DNA of 64,000 nucleotides, taken from Reyranella sp. Lineage in GTDB: Bacteria; Pseudomonadota; Alphaproteobacteria; Reyranellales; Reyranellaceae. The position numbers and the translations under genes are program-made. Positions within the stretch are counted from its first letter, which is position 1. Each line of letters opens with the position of its first letter. The notes beneath the pieces are model-generated. The model was given only the letters and a program-made list of their open reading frames with translations, ran no database searches and had not been told where the DNA came from. Below are positions 14,899 through 24,549 of this stretch, one piece after another. Location of the stretch: the NCBI RefSeq assembly GCF_030651995.1, contig NZ_JAUSBN010000073.1, positions 62,001 through 126,000 of the forward strand. Direction: 5' to 3'.

Positions 14899-17800
14899 TC
14901 AGAAGGCGTCGGCCGTGGCGGCAGCCGCCGGCAACGAGGAGCGGGCGGCGCGCAGTCGCTCCAGCGGCTTCGCCCCGAACTTCAGGAAGAGGATCGGCGT
15001 CAGGAACGCATCGAGCAGCGTCGCGCTGACCAGGCCGCCGAAGATTGTCACCGCGACCGGGTGCAGGATCTCCTTGCCCGGCGTGGCCGCGTCGATCAGC
15101 AGCGGCACCAGCGCGACCCCGGCCGACAGCGCCGTCATCAGCACCGGCGTCATGCGCTCGAGGCTGCCGCGCACGACCAGCTCGCGCCCGAAGGGCGGCC
15201 CGTCCGGCGCCAGCGACAGGTTGATCCAGTGGCTGATCTTGAGGATGCCGTTGCGCGCCGCGATGCCGGTCAGCGTGATGAAGCCGATCATGCTGGCGAC
15301 CGACAGCGGCTGGCCGGCCAGGGCCAGCGCCGCCACCGAGCCGATCAGGGCCAGCGGGATGCTGCCCATGATCATCGACGCCAGCGCCGCCGAACGGTAG
15401 CGGCTGTAGAGGATCGCGAAGATCAGCGACAGCGACGCCAGCGAAAGCAGGCCGATCGTGCGCGCCGATTCCTCCTGCGCCTGGAACGTGCCTTCGAGGC
15501 TGGTGAAATAGCCCTCGGGCAGCCGCGCCTCCGCCAGCACGCTCCGTATGTCCGCGACGATGGCCGCCATGTCGCGGCTGCCGTCGCCGTTGGCCAGCAC
15601 CACCGCGCGGCGCTTGCCGTTCTCGCGCAGAATCTGGTTCGGGCCGTCGGTCTCGCGAATGTCGGCGATCTGACGGGCGGGGATCCAGCCCGACGGCGTC
15701 TCGATCAGCAGGTCGCCCAGCCGCTCGGGCGTGCGCGTCGAATCGTCGAGCCGCAGGACCACGTCGAAGCGGCGATAGCCGTCGACGATGCGGCTCACCA
15801 CGCGGCCGCTCGACAGCCGGCTGAGATGGTCGACGACGGCGGCCGGCTGCAGGCCGTAGAGCGCGGCACGCGCGTAGTCGACGCGAATCTCGAGCTGGGG
15901 GATGCGCACCTGCTTCTCGACCTGCAGGTCGGCGAGGCCCGGGATCGCCGCGAGCTTCGCGCGCAGGGCCTCGGCCGTGCCGCGCAGCGTGTCGAGGTCG
16001 TCGCCGAAGATCTTGAGCGCGATCTCGGCCCGCACGCCCGACAGCATGTGGTCCAGCCGGTGGGAAATCGGTTGGCCGACATTGGTCGACAAAGGCAGCA
16101 CGGCCAGGCGTTGCCGCATGTCGGCGATGATCTCGGTCTTCGGCCGCCCGCCCGGCTTCAGGTCGACCTCGATGTCGGAGGAGTGGACGCCCTCGGCATG
16201 CTCGTCGAGCTCGGCCCGCCCGGTGCGGCGCGCCACCTGCCGCACCTCCGGCACGCCCAGCAGCAGCCGCTCGGCGATCAGGCCGACGCGGTTGGATTCC
16301 GCCAGCGAGACGCCGGGGTTGAACTGGAGCGTCAGGGTGAACGAGCCTTCGTTGAACGGCGGCAGGAAGGCGCGCGGCAACATGAAGGCGCCGGCCAGCG
16401 CGATCGCCACGGCGACCACCGTTCCCGCCGCGATCGGCAGCGGCCGGTCGAGCGCCCCGGTCAGCGCCGCCGCATAGCGTTGCTTCAGCCAGCGCACCAG
16501 CGGGCTTTCCGGCGCCGTCAGCCGCTTCATGTTGGGCAGCAGGTAGTAGGCCAGCACCGGCGTCACGGTGATCGAGACCAGCAGGCTCGCCAGGATCGAG
16601 ATGATGTAGGCTTCGCCCAGCGGCGCGAACAGGCGGCCCTCGATGCCGCCCAGCGCGAACAGTGGCACGAACACCAGCACGATGATCGTGGTGGCGTAGA
16701 CGATGCCGGAGCGGACCTCCTGCGAGGCCGAGACGACCACGTCGAAGATCGGCCGCGGATGGTCGGCGAGCCGGTTCTCGCGCAGCCGCCGGTGAATGTT
16801 CTCGACGTCGACCACGGCGTCGTCGACCAGCTCGCCGATCGCGATGGCCAGACCGCCCAGCGTCATCGTGTTGATCGACAGGCCCAGCACGCCGAACACG
16901 ATAGCCGTGGTCAGGATCGACAGCGGGATCGCGGTCAGCGAGATCGCCGTCGTGCGCCAGTTCAGCAGGAAGGCGAACAGCACCACCGCGACCGCCAGGC
17001 CGGCCTCGATCAGCACACGCCGCACGTTGTCGACCGAGGTCTGGATGAAGTTGGCCTGCCGGAACACGACCTGGTCGATCTTCGTTCCGGCGGGAAGCCC
17101 GCGCTCCAGCTCCGCCAGCGCCGCCTCGATCTCGCGGGTCAGCGCGATCGTGTCGACGTTCGGCTGCTTCTCGACCGAGACGATGACTGCCGGCTTGCCC
17201 ATGTGCCCGGCGTCGCCGCGCTTGACCCGCGGCGCGAAGCTCACGGCGGCGACCTGGTGCAGCAGCACCGGCCTGCCGTTCACGTTGGTGACGGCGATGT
17301 TGCGCAGGTCGTCGAGGCTGGTGGTGCGGCCGATGTTGCGGATCAGGTATTCGCGGGCATGCAGGTCGGTGAAGCCGCCGCCACTGTTGGTGCCGAACTG
17401 CGCCACCGCCTTCTCGACCTGTTCGTAGGTCACGCCGAGCGCGCGCAGCGCCGAGGGCTGCGGCGCGACGCGGAACTGCCGCACCTCGCCGCCCATCGGG
17501 ATCACCTGCGCCACGCCGGGAATGGACAGCAGCCGCGGCCGCACCGTGAAGTCCGCGACCTCGCGCAACTCCATCGGCGACAGCGTATCGCTGGTCATCG
17601 CCAGCATGACGATCTGCCCCATGATCGAGCTGACCGGTCCCATCTGCGGTGCGGTCCCGGCCGGCAGCTGGTCGCGCACCGAGGCCAGCCGCTCGGCCAC
17701 CAGCTGGCGGTTGCGGAAGATGTCGGTCTTCCAGTCGAACTCGACATAGACGATCGACAGGCCGACACCCGAAACCGACCGCACACGCGTGACGCCGGGC

Positions 17801-18027
17801 ACGCCGTTCATCTGCGTCTCGATCGGGAAGCTCACCAGCACCTCGACCTCGGGCGGCGCGAGCCCCTCGGCCTCGGTCATGATCGTCACCGTGGGACGGT
17901 TGAGGTCGGGGAACACGTCGACCGGCAGGCGCGGCACCATGTAGAGCCCGAGCACCATCAGCGCGCCGGCGAGCGCCAGCACCAGGAGCCGGTTGCCGAC
18001 CGAGCGGCTGACGAGGAACGTGAACAT
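14899..18027 (-). CDS. CzcA/CusA-family heavy-metal RND efflux pump
   Basis: A 1042-residue inner-membrane RND transporter, full length. It opens '[30 protein letters not shown]' and has the repeated RND plan of one helix, a large periplasmic loop, six helices, twice. In TM4 (about residue 400) it carries '[20 protein letters not shown]', the acidic proton-relay motif of the heavy-metal efflux branch; this form looks nearer the HME3-type group than classic CzcA or CusA, so the ion cannot be named. Operon with the adaptor upstream (9-base gap). No outer-membrane channel gene is in the locus, so it must borrow one. A 1013-codon antisense ORF is an artefact of GC-rich code. Confidence 0.95.
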   Translation of the reverse strand: MFTFLVSRSVGNRLLVLALAGALMVLGLYMVPRLPVDVFPDLNRPTVTIMTEAEGLAPPEVEVLVSFPIETQMNGVPGVTRVRSVSGVGLSIVYVEFDWKTDIFRNRQLVAERLASVRDQLPAGTAPQMGPVSSIMGQIVMLAMTSDTLSPMELREVADFTVRPRLLSIPGVAQVIPMGGEVRQFRVAPQPSALRALGVTYEQVEKAVAQFGTNSGGGFTDLHAREYLIRNIGRTTSLDDLRNIAVTNVNGRPVLLHQVAAVSFAPRVKRGDAGHMGKPAVIVSVEKQPNVDTIALTREIEAALAELERGLPAGTKIDQVVFRQANFIQTSVDNVRRVLIEAGLAVAVVLFAFLLNWRTTAISLTAIPLSILTTAIVFGVLGLSINTMTLGGLAIAIGELVDDAVVDVENIHRRLRENRLADHPRPIFDVVVSASQEVRSGIVYATTIIVLVFVPLFALGGIEGRLFAPLGEAYIISILASLLVSITVTPVLAYYLLPNMKRLTAPESPLVRWLKQRYAAALTGALDRPLPIAAGTVVAVAIALAGAFMLPRAFLPPFNEGSFTLTLQFNPGVSLAESNRVGLIAERLLLGVPEVRQVARRTGRAELDEHAEGVHSSDIEVDLKPGGRPKTEIIADMRQRLAVLPLSTNVGQPISHRLDHMLSGVRAEIALKIFGDDLDTLRGTAEALRAKLAAIPGLADLQVEKQVRIPQLEIRVDYARAALYGLQPAAVVDHLSRLSSGRVVSRIVDGYRRFDVVLRLDDSTRTPERLGDLLIETPSGWIPARQIADIRETDGPNQILRENGKRRAVVLANGDGSRDMAAIVADIRSVLAEARLPEGYFTSLEGTFQAQEESARTIGLLSLASLSLIFAILYSRYRSAALASMIMGSIPLALIGSVAALALAGQPLSVASMIGFITLTGIAARNGILKISHWINLSLAPDGPPFGRELVVRGSLERMTPVLMTALSAGVALVPLLIDAATPGKEILHPVAVTIFGGLVSATLLDAFLTPILFLKFGAKPLERLRAARSSLPAAAATADAF

Positions 18028-18036
18028 GCCCGGCCC

Positions 18037-19710
18037 CTAGCGCACGTGGTCCAGCAGGTCGGCGCCCTGCGTCACGATCCGCTGTCCCGCACCGGCGCCT
18101 GAGACGATCAGCACGCGTCCGCCGTCGAGCGGCTCGACGCGCACCGGGCGCGGCACGAAACGCTCCGGCGCCGTGTGCTCGAACACGAAGTCCTGCCCGT
18201 TGGCGGTGCGCGCGACGGCGCTGCGCGGTACCGCGACGCCGTCGCGCCGTTCGTCGGTCGCGACCTGCACCGTCACGAACTGGCCGGCCCGCAGCCCGTT
18301 CGTGTCGCCCTCGATGGCGAAGTGGGACGGGATCGACTGGCTGCGGTCGGCGAACCCCGAGCCGCGGAAGGCCAGTTTGATGTTCAGCCCGGCAGCCGTC
18401 GTGGCGCTGGCACTGACGGGGGTGATCGCGGCGAAGCTCAGCGCCTCCACCCACAGTCGCGTCGGGTCGACGATGTGGAAGATGACGGCGTTGGGCTGCG
18501 CCATCTGGCCGGCGACCGGGCTGGCATCGGCCACGATGCCGTCGACCGGTGCGACCAGCGCCTCGGGCTGGCGGCGGCTGAAGTCGAGGGCGGTGCGGCG
18601 ATCCTTGAGGCCCTGCAGCTCGAGTTGCGTCTCCTCGTACATCTGCCGCGCCACCGCGCCGCTGGACACCAGCCGCGCATACCGCGCCAGGCGCGTCTCG
18701 ACGATGCTGATCTGCTGGTCGAGTTCGCCCTGGCGCTGGCGCATGTCGGAGACGTCGATCTGCTGGATCGGCGGCGCGACATAGGCCAGCACGTCGCCTT
18801 TCGTCACCGCAGCGCCGAGGCGCGGGAAGCCTCCCGGCGGCGCCGACAGCCGTCCTCCCACCGACGCCTGCACGACGCCGCTGGCGTTGGGATCGGGGAT
18901 CACCCGGCCGGGCAGTTCCATCGTCCGGTGGAACGTGGCCTGGCTGGTGAGCACGGTGCGCACGCCGAAGATCCGCTGAACCGCCTTGGGCACATGGAGC
19001 GTGCCGTCCGCCAGCCGCTGCGCCCGTTCGCCCGCGACCGGTATCGCCGCGGTCTTGCCGTCGCCGTGATCGTGGCCGGTGTGCGCCTCGGCGCGCTCGC
19101 TCCACGCGACCGCCAGCGGCAGCGCCAGCAGGAGTGCGGCAGCCCGCCCGCCGCGCCGACCCGCGGCAATGCCGATCAGGAGTCCTGCGCCCACCCCGGC
19201 CAGCAGGATGACGCTCCAGAGCGCCCAGCCCGGCAAGGACGGCCACCACGAGGCGAGCCAGGCCGAAGCGGTCGCGCCCGCCGCCCGCGCCGGCGCGGCG
19301 GCAGACGTCGTCACCAGCGTCAGCGGCAGGATCTCGAGTTCGGAACCGACGGCGACCGTGGCGATCAGGTCGAACCGGCCGGGCTCGGCCAGGAAAGGCG
19401 CATCCAGCCGGTAGCGGTCGCCGTCTTCCGTGGCCTTCACCGGGCCGGTGGGCGTTTCCACCGTGATGTCAGCGCCGCCCAGCGGTTCGTTGGTGGCGAA
19501 CGCGTCGAGATAGAGCGTGAGGCTGGCGCCCTCGGCGACAGCCACGAGCTCGAACGCCGTGCCGACGACTTCGGCGCGCGCGCCCGCGGGGGCAGCGGCG
19601 ACGGAAGCGGCGGGCGGGGCGGCGCCATGGTCGTGTCCCTCATGCGCGCCAGCAGGTGAGATGCTGAACGACAGGGCCACCGCGAGCGCGGCCGCAGAAC
19701 GGGCAAACAT
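18037..19710 (-). CDS. RND efflux adaptor (CzcB-like) with fused N-terminal module
   Basis: A 557-residue membrane-fusion protein. The C-terminal 340 residues are a normal adaptor: barrel-sandwich half 'VVQASVGGRLSAPPGGFPRL', a coiled-coil hairpin (about 310-365), 'ALVAPVDGIVADASPVAGQM', and the beta-barrel/'GLRAGQFVTVQV' part. Unusual is the front: a signal peptide followed by 'HEGHDHG', a beta domain (about 45-135), a membrane helix ('LPGWALWSVILLAGVGAGLLIG', about 155-176), a second signal-like helix, and then 'HTGHDHGDG'. It looks like an envelope protein fused to an adaptor. Partner of the pump 10 bases downstream. Confidence 0.9.
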   Translation of the reverse strand: MFARSAAALAVALSFSISPAGAHEGHDHGAAPPAASVAAAPAGARAEVVGTAFELVAVAEGASLTLYLDAFATNEPLGGADITVETPTGPVKATEDGDRYRLDAPFLAEPGRFDLIATVAVGSELEILPLTLVTTSAAAPARAAGATASAWLASWWPSLPGWALWSVILLAGVGAGLLIGIAAGRRGGRAAALLLALPLAVAWSERAEAHTGHDHGDGKTAAIPVAGERAQRLADGTLHVPKAVQRIFGVRTVLTSQATFHRTMELPGRVIPDPNASGVVQASVGGRLSAPPGGFPRLGAAVTKGDVLAYVAPPIQQIDVSDMRQRQGELDQQISIVETRLARYARLVSSGAVARQMYEETQLELQGLKDRRTALDFSRRQPEALVAPVDGIVADASPVAGQMAQPNAVIFHIVDPTRLWVEALSFAAITPVSASATTAAGLNIKLAFRGSGFADRSQSIPSHFAIEGDTNGLRAGQFVTVQVATDERRDGVAVPRSAVARTANGQDFVFEHTAPERFVPRPVRVEPLDGGRVLIVSGAGAGQRIVTQGADLLDHVR

Positions 19711-19760
19711 GAAAGCAATCCTTCATCGTGATCCGGCGCGCAGGAGCGCGCGCAGGCAGA

Positions 19761-20222
19761 TCAGATGAAGGTTCTGGGGGGCTTTTTCGGACCTTCGGCG
19801 AGCCGGCCGGTCAGCCTGCGTGCCTGGGCGGAGGCCGGCAGCCAGGCGCCAAGCAGGGGCGCCGGGAGCGAGGCCTTGCCGAATGCAATCTTCAGGCACC
19901 CGCCGCAGTGAGTATTGTCGCAGCACGTGCCAACGCAGCCGGTGCCGGGCAGATCGCGCCCCGGCCTGTCGTTCACCGCGACGTCGAACCTCATGGGCGT
20001 TGCCGCGAGAGCCTCAGGGACCGCCTCGATGCTCATTGCCGCGGATGGTGCCGGAACGGTGCCCTCCTCGACGACAGGCGAGATCTGTAAGACAGGCGCC
20101 GCACCCTTGGCGACCCCGTGGGCATGTCCCGGATGCGCGCTTGCCACGCCCGCGCCAAAAATCGCCGTGAACGCAAGGATCACGGTGCAGAGCAGCGGCG
20201 CGAGGAGGCGGCGAAAAGGCAT
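19761..20222 (-). CDS. Cys/His-rich exported protein of the metal locus
   Basis: A 153-residue protein with an N-terminal membrane/signal segment (about 5-29), 'HPGHAHG' just after the cut, and a cysteine cluster 'CVGTCCDNTHCGGC' at about residues 96-109 that could bind a soft metal. No known family recognised. It lies 50 bases upstream of the adaptor gene and downstream of the Cys-pair peptide, all on the minus strand, which argues for a metal-sensing, trapping or anti-sigma-like role in the same operon. Start chosen as the only ATG before the signal segment. Confidence 0.6.
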   Translation of the reverse strand: MPFRRLLAPLLCTVILAFTAIFGAGVASAHPGHAHGVAKGAAPVLQISPVVEEGTVPAPSAAMSIEAVPEALAATPMRFDVAVNDRPGRDLPGTGCVGTCCDNTHCGGCLKIAFGKASLPAPLLGAWLPASAQARRLTGRLAEGPKKPPRTFI

Positions 20223-20269
20223 GTCAGAGCAAACCTAACGGTGCGGCGCGGCAATTCAAGGGCAGGTAT

Positions 20270-20392
20270 TCACTCGTCGCAGCAGGGCGCCGCCTCCTCG
20301 CAGCAGGGCATCGCCTCGTCGCAGCAGTCCGCTTGGGCGACGCTGCCGAAAAAGAGCAGCAGCCCGAGGGCAGAAACCAGTGTCTTGAGCAT
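20270..20392 (-). CDS. 40-residue exported peptide with three Cys-Cys pairs
   Basis: A very short gene with a good start: GGGAG four bases before the ATG at 20392. Residues 1-22 are a signal peptide (MLKTLVSALGLLLFFGSVAQA) and the mature part is only about 18 residues with three CC pairs in a near-repeat, 'CCDEAMPCCEEAAPCCDE'. Each unit is CC + acidic residues, an obvious candidate metal chelator. It is the first gene on the minus strand before the Cys/His-rich protein and the RND pump, so a periplasmic metal buffer or sensor is plausible. No family recognised. Confidence 0.65.
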   Translation of the reverse strand: MLKTLVSALGLLLFFGSVAQADCCDEAMPCCEEAAPCCDE

Positions 20393-20419
20393 TTTCTCTC
20401 CCGTCGTTGCGATTTCCGG

Positions 20420-20444
20420 GCAACCCGAACTCCTGCGCGCCGTT
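20420..20444 (+). promoter_or_regulatory. Stress-type promoter motif GCAAC-N16-CGTT
   Basis: GCAAC (20420-20424), 16-base spacer, CGTT (20441-20444) on the plus strand. It is an exact copy of the motif found at 41107, 50281 and 50441. The next plus-strand gene starts at 20596, leaving a leader of about 145 bases. Confidence 0.45.
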
Positions 20445-20595
20445 TCATCGCACGGGAGCAGGTGTCGCATTCATCAAATTTTCGGGACTTGAGCGGCCGG
20501 TCTGGCTCGATCCCGCAGCCTGACCACCGCGCCGCCGCATAACTGGATATGAGCGCCCTATGAAAACGGTAGTGCAGCCTAGGGAGGCGCATGAC

Positions 20596-20781
20596 ATGCA
20601 GGCCTTCATCCGCCGCAAGAACATCGAGAACCTGACGAGGCAACTGGCCGGAGGCCGGCTCGACGAGGCGCAACGCACCTTTGCCGAGCAGCGGCTGTCC
20701 GACGAAATTTCCAGCGAGAGGGCCGACGAGCTCACGAGCGCGCGGGCTCACGCGCCCGTGCCGGACGCCGCTCGCTGCTGA
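20596..20781 (+). CDS. Small hypothetical protein (IRRKNIE type)
   Basis: A 61-residue protein beginning 'MQAFIRRKNIENLTRQLAGG', a pattern I recognise from many small uncharacterised alphaproteobacterial proteins. The ATG at 20596 is preferred to the in-frame ATG at 20560 because AGGGAGG lies nine bases upstream. The protein is helical with 'DEAQRTFAEQRLSDEI' in the middle and is likely cytosolic. A GCAAC-N16-CGTT motif 150 bases upstream suggests stress control, by analogy with similar small genes in this window. Function unknown. Confidence 0.6.
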   Translation: MQAFIRRKNIENLTRQLAGGRLDEAQRTFAEQRLSDEISSERADELTSARAHAPVPDAARC

Positions 20782-20794
20782 TCGCGACGTCGCT

Positions 20795-21250
20795 TCAGCC
20801 GGCGCGCCGGTCGATCTCGGCGCGGGCGTGCCGGCGCGCCATCTCCTCGGCGACTTCCGAGGGCACGCACACCTTGTTCACCGGATTGAGCACGGTGCCC
20901 AACGACTTGGCGATTACCAGGGCGACGGGGATGCCGACGATCGACAGGCACAGCGCGAACACCTGGATCGCGTTGAGGACCACGAACACCACGCCGAACG
21001 GCAGGTAGAGGATCATCACCAGGGTCGAGTAGGCGCGCCACAGCGGGTTCTGCGGCATGTCGAGGTCCGACTTGCTCACCATCTCGTTGCCGAACGGCGC
21101 CAGCAGGAACCTGCCAAACTCCATCAGCCCGAGCCCGAGCGGCGCAGTGACGACCAGCAGCGTGAGCAGCAGGCCGAGCAGCCAGTAGAAGGCCGCTGTC
21201 AGGAACCCGAGGAATGGGATGTGCCACAGAATGTTGCCCAAGGTCCGCAT
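20795..21250 (-). CDS. YccF-family inner membrane protein
   Basis: A 151-residue membrane protein of the YccF (DUF307) family: 'MRTLGNILWHIPFLGFLTAAFYWLLGLLL' at the start, then 'LGLGLMEFGRFLLAPFGNEM', and after a polar loop a second pair of hydrophobic stretches ('LVMILYLPFGVVFVVLNAIQVFALCLSIVGIPVAL'-like region, about 78-112). ATG 21250 gives the family start. Function of the family is not established. Convergent with the small gene at 20596; single gene. Confidence 0.85.
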   Translation of the reverse strand: MRTLGNILWHIPFLGFLTAAFYWLLGLLLTLLVVTAPLGLGLMEFGRFLLAPFGNEMVSKSDLDMPQNPLWRAYSTLVMILYLPFGVVFVVLNAIQVFALCLSIVGIPVALVIAKSLGTVLNPVNKVCVPSEVAEEMARRHARAEIDRRAG

Positions 21251-21353
21251 CGACTCTCTCCCCCTCCGCCGACCGCGGCGCTGCGCGGCGCGGTGCCAAC
21301 ATGCCTCGCCCGCCGGGCGCGTGGCAATCGCCGCCCGGTCGTCCGCGTCCATG

Positions 21354-21424
21354 AGGTGAAGGAATGAACCTTCAGGACGAATGAATTTCCAGCCGCCGCG
21401 ACGGCGACCTAGCCTCCTTCACCT
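21354..21424. repeat. 10-bp perfect inverted repeat upstream of the ABC binding protein
   Basis: AGGTGAAGGA (21354-21363) and TCCTTCACCT (21415-21424) flank 51 bases just before the start at 21445; the inner GAAGGAATGAACCTTC can also form a short stem. It may be an operator or leader structure. Confidence 0.3.
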
Positions 21425-21444
21425 GTAACGCAACGGAGGCGGGG

Positions 21445-23020
21445 ATGGCGAAACGTCGGACGATGGGATGGCTGGCGGCGGCCGCGGTGGCGCTGATGCT
21501 GCCGGCGGCGGGAGGCGCAGCAGCCGAAGACGCTGCGCGTGGTGATGCATTCCGACCTCAAGATCCTCGATCCGATCTGGACCTCGGCCTTCATCGTGCG
21601 CAACCACGGCTACATGGTCTACGACACGCTGTTCGCGCTCGACGGCGACCTCAAGGTCAAGCCGCAGATGGTCGAGACCTGGAGCGTCACGCCCGACAAT
21701 CTCACATGGACCTTCACCCTGCGCGACGGGCTCGAGTTCCACGACGGCCAGCCGGTCACGACCGAGGACGTGCTGGCCTCGCTCAAGCGCTGGGCGGTGC
21801 GCGATTCGGTGGGCCAGATCCTCTGGGGCAAGCTTTCCGAGGCCAGGGCGATCGACGCGAAGACCTTCCAGCTCGTGCTCAAGTCGCCGACCGGCGTGGT
21901 GCTGCAGGCGCTGTCCAAGCCCTCGGGCAATCCCTTCATCATGCCGAAGCGGGTCGCCGAGACCTCGCCCAACGACCAGATCAAGGAGTTCGTGGGTTCG
22001 GGCCCGTTCATCTTCAAGGCCGACGAGTGGAAGCCCGGCGACAAGACGGTCTATGTGAAGAACCCCAAATACAAGCCGCGGCCCGAGCCCGCCTCCGGCC
22101 TCGCCGGCGGCAAGCTGGCGAAGGTCGACCGGGTCGAGTGGATCGCCATGCCCGACCAGCAGACCGCGGTGAGCGCGCTGCAGGCCGGCGAGATCGACAT
22201 CATCGAGGCGCCGCAGCACGACCTCTATCCGCTGCTGAAGAAGGACCGCAACGCCGAGCTGATCAATCCCAGCAAGTGGGGCAGCCAGTACATCTATCGC
22301 TTCAACCAACTGCACAAGCCGTTCGACAACGCGAAGAACCGGCAGGCGATGCTCTACGCCCTGAACCAGAAGGACTTCCTCGACGGCGTGGTTGGCGACC
22401 CGCAGTTCTACCAGGTCTGCAAGGCCATGTTCATCTGCGGCGGCCCCTACGAGACGACGGTGGGCTTCGAGGACAAGTACGAGAGCGACTTCGCCAAGGC
22501 GAAGCAGCTGCTGGCCGAGGGCGGCTACGACAACACGCCGGTCGTGCTGCTGCATTCGACCGACCTCTATGCGCTCGCCAACATGGCGCCGATCGCCAAA
22601 TCGCTGATGGAGAAGGCCGGCATGAAGGTCGACATGCAGTCGATGGACTGGCAGACGCTGGTCGCCCGCCGTGCCAAGAAGGACCCGCCGGACAAGGGCG
22701 GCTGGAACGTGCTGATCACCTCGACCTCGGCGCCGGATGCGCTCGATCCGCTGGCGCTGGGCTTCATCGTGGCGACCTGCGACAAGGCCCCGTTCGGCTG
22801 GCCGTGCGACGAGGAGCTGGTGCGGCTGCGCAGCGCCTTCGCCGACGAGCCCGACGAGGCCAGGCGCAAGGAGATCGTGGAGAAGATCCAGCTGCGCGCC
22901 GCCGAGGTGCCGACACATGCCTTCCTCGGCCAGTACACGAGCGCGATGGCGCGCCGCAAGAACGTGACCGGCAACGTCATCTCGCCGGTGACGGTCTTCT
23001 GGAACGTCGAGAAGCGGTAG
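21445..23020 (+). pseudogene. ABC transporter peptide/opine-type binding protein, apparent frameshift after the signal peptide
   Basis: The ATG at 21445 has a strong GGAGG and starts a signal peptide (MAKRRTMGWLAAAAVALMLPAAGG). The mature family-5 binding protein ('TLRVVMHSDLKILDPIW', 'GYMVYDTLFALDGDLKVKPQ', 'WTFTLRDGLEFHDGQPVT') is in the next frame and runs from about 21527 to the stop at 23020. One extra base near 21521-21536 explains both. Either the gene is broken, or the base is a sequencing error. The mature part is otherwise full length (about 495 residues) and well conserved, so the break is recent if real. No permease or ATPase genes follow; an MlrC-like peptidase does. Confidence 0.8.
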
Positions 23021-23037
23021 GGCGGGAGCGTTCCGAC

Positions 23038-24549
23038 ATGGCGAGCCGGGTCCTGATCGCGCAGTTCATGCACGAGACCAACACCTTCTCGAAGTTGGCG
23101 ACCACGCTGGAGGATTATCGCCGCCAGCGCCTGGTCGAGGGCCCGGCGATCGTGCCCAACTTCACCGGCACGCGGAACGAGCTGGGTGGCTTCATCGACG
23201 CCGCGCAGACTCACGGCTGGGAGCCGGTGTGGGGCGTGGCCGCCAACACCATTCCCTCGGGGCCGCTCACGCGCGAAGCCTGGGAGCATATCCGCGACCT
23301 TATCCTCGACGCGGCGCGCGGCGGCCGTGACGGCAAGGGCCCGGTCGATGCGGTCTGCCTGTCGCTGCACGGCGCCATGGTGAGCGAGACCGAGGACGAT
23401 GCAGAGGGCGCGCTGCTCGAGTCGGTGCGCGGTGTGGTCGGTCCCGACGTGCCGGTGGTCGCGACCCTTGACCTGCACGCCAACGCCACCGGGCGGATGG
23501 CGCGGCATGCCAATGCGCTGGTGAGCTACCGCACCTATCCGCATGTCGACGGCTACGAGCGCGCGGTCCAGGCCGCGCAACTGGTCGAGGACGCGCTGCA
23601 GGGATGGAAGCGGCCGCGCTGCCTGCTGGTGCAGCCGGCGATGCTGAAGGGCGCCGATCACGGCCGCACGACGCAGCCCGGCATCATGCGTGACCTGCTG
23701 GCCCGCGCCGAAGCCTTCGAGAAGCAGCCGGGGCTGCACGTGGTGTCGATCCAGGTGGGTTTCACCTGGTCGGACATCCCATGGGCCGGCCCGTCGATCG
23801 CCGTCAGCCATGAGCCGGGCGCGGAAGCTGCCGCCCAGCAGGCGGCCGAGGCGCTGATCGCCGAGATGTGGGCGCGCCGCAACGAGTTCTCCTCGTCCTA
23901 CCGCTCGATCGAAGAGGCGGTGGCGGCCGTGCGCCGCGGCGGCGACCGACCGCTGGTGCTGGCCGAGGGCACCGACAATCCCGGCGGCGGCGGCTATAAC
24001 GATGCACCCAATCTCCTGCGTGCGCTGCTCGAGGCCGGCGTCCCCAACGTGGCGGTCGGCACGATCTACGATCCCGGCACGGTGCGGCAGGCGCTGAAGG
24101 CGGGCGTCGGCGCGCGCATCGAGGTGGCGCTGGGCGGCCATACCGATCCGTCGCTCGGCGCGCCGGTGCGGACGACGGCCGAGGTGCGGCATCTCTCCGA
24201 CGGCAACTTCCGCAACGACGGGCCGATGAACGCCGGCGTCCAGGTGGCGCTGGGCGCGACCGCCGTGCTGCGGCTCGGCGACAGCCTCGACGTCGTGACG
24301 ACCTCGACGCGCATGCACACGATCGACCTGCAGGTCTTCCTCAGCCAGGGCATCGATCCGCTCGCCCGCAACGTGCTGGTGGTGAAGAGCTCGCAGCATT
24401 TCCGCGCCGCCTTCGGGCCGGTCGCGCGCGAGGTGATGCTGGTCGATGCCGGCGGCCTCTGCTCGACCGACGCCTCGCGCTTCACCTACGCCAAGCTGCG
24501 CCGCCCGATCTGGCCGCTCGACCCGGTCGAGGATCCGCTGGCCGGATAG
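23038..24549 (+). CDS. M81 family metallopeptidase (MlrC-like)
   Basis: A 503-residue protein of the M81/MlrC family: 'MASRVLIAQFMHETNTFSKL' at the start, 'SLHGAMVSETEDDAEG', 'ATLDLHANATGRM' and 'SYRTYPHVDGYERA', which hold the conserved metal-binding Asp and His residues, and the C-terminal 'DNPGGGGYNDAPNLL' and 'VKSSQHFRAAFGPVA'. MlrC cleaves linearised microcystin peptides; most homologues act on unknown small peptides or amides. It starts 17 bases after the binding-protein gene, so uptake of a peptide followed by its cleavage is a reasonable pairing. Confidence 0.93.
   Translation: MASRVLIAQFMHETNTFSKLATTLEDYRRQRLVEGPAIVPNFTGTRNELGGFIDAAQTHGWEPVWGVAANTIPSGPLTREAWEHIRDLILDAARGGRDGKGPVDAVCLSLHGAMVSETEDDAEGALLESVRGVVGPDVPVVATLDLHANATGRMARHANALVSYRTYPHVDGYERAVQAAQLVEDALQGWKRPRCLLVQPAMLKGADHGRTTQPGIMRDLLARAEAFEKQPGLHVVSIQVGFTWSDIPWAGPSIAVSHEPGAEAAAQQAAEALIAEMWARRNEFSSSYRSIEEAVAAVRRGGDRPLVLAEGTDNPGGGGYNDAPNLLRALLEAGVPNVAVGTIYDPGTVRQALKAGVGARIEVALGGHTDPSLGAPVRTTAEVRHLSDGNFRNDGPMNAGVQVALGATAVLRLGDSLDVVTTSTRMHTIDLQVFLSQGIDPLARNVLVVKSSQHFRAAFGPVAREVMLVDAGGLCSTDASRFTYAKLRRPIWPLDPVEDPLAG

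Noticed and set aside
15061-18102. 1013-codon plus-strand ORF antisense to the metal efflux pump
   Set aside because: It mirrors codon bias of the CzcA-type gene on the other strand; its translation is repetitive Arg/Asp/Gln/His-rich with no domain.
14885-19249. 1454-codon minus ORF across pump and adaptor
   Set aside because: It is a different frame of the same strand; Arg/Ala/Gly-rich, no motifs, while the true frames are full-length known proteins.
21445-24549. 1034-codon ORF that seems to fuse the binding protein with the M81 peptidase
   Set aside because: The part between 21530 and 23037 is out of frame with the conserved binding protein; the peptidase has its own ATG and ribosome-binding site at 23038. 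Only the first 28 codons and the peptidase are real coding in that frame.
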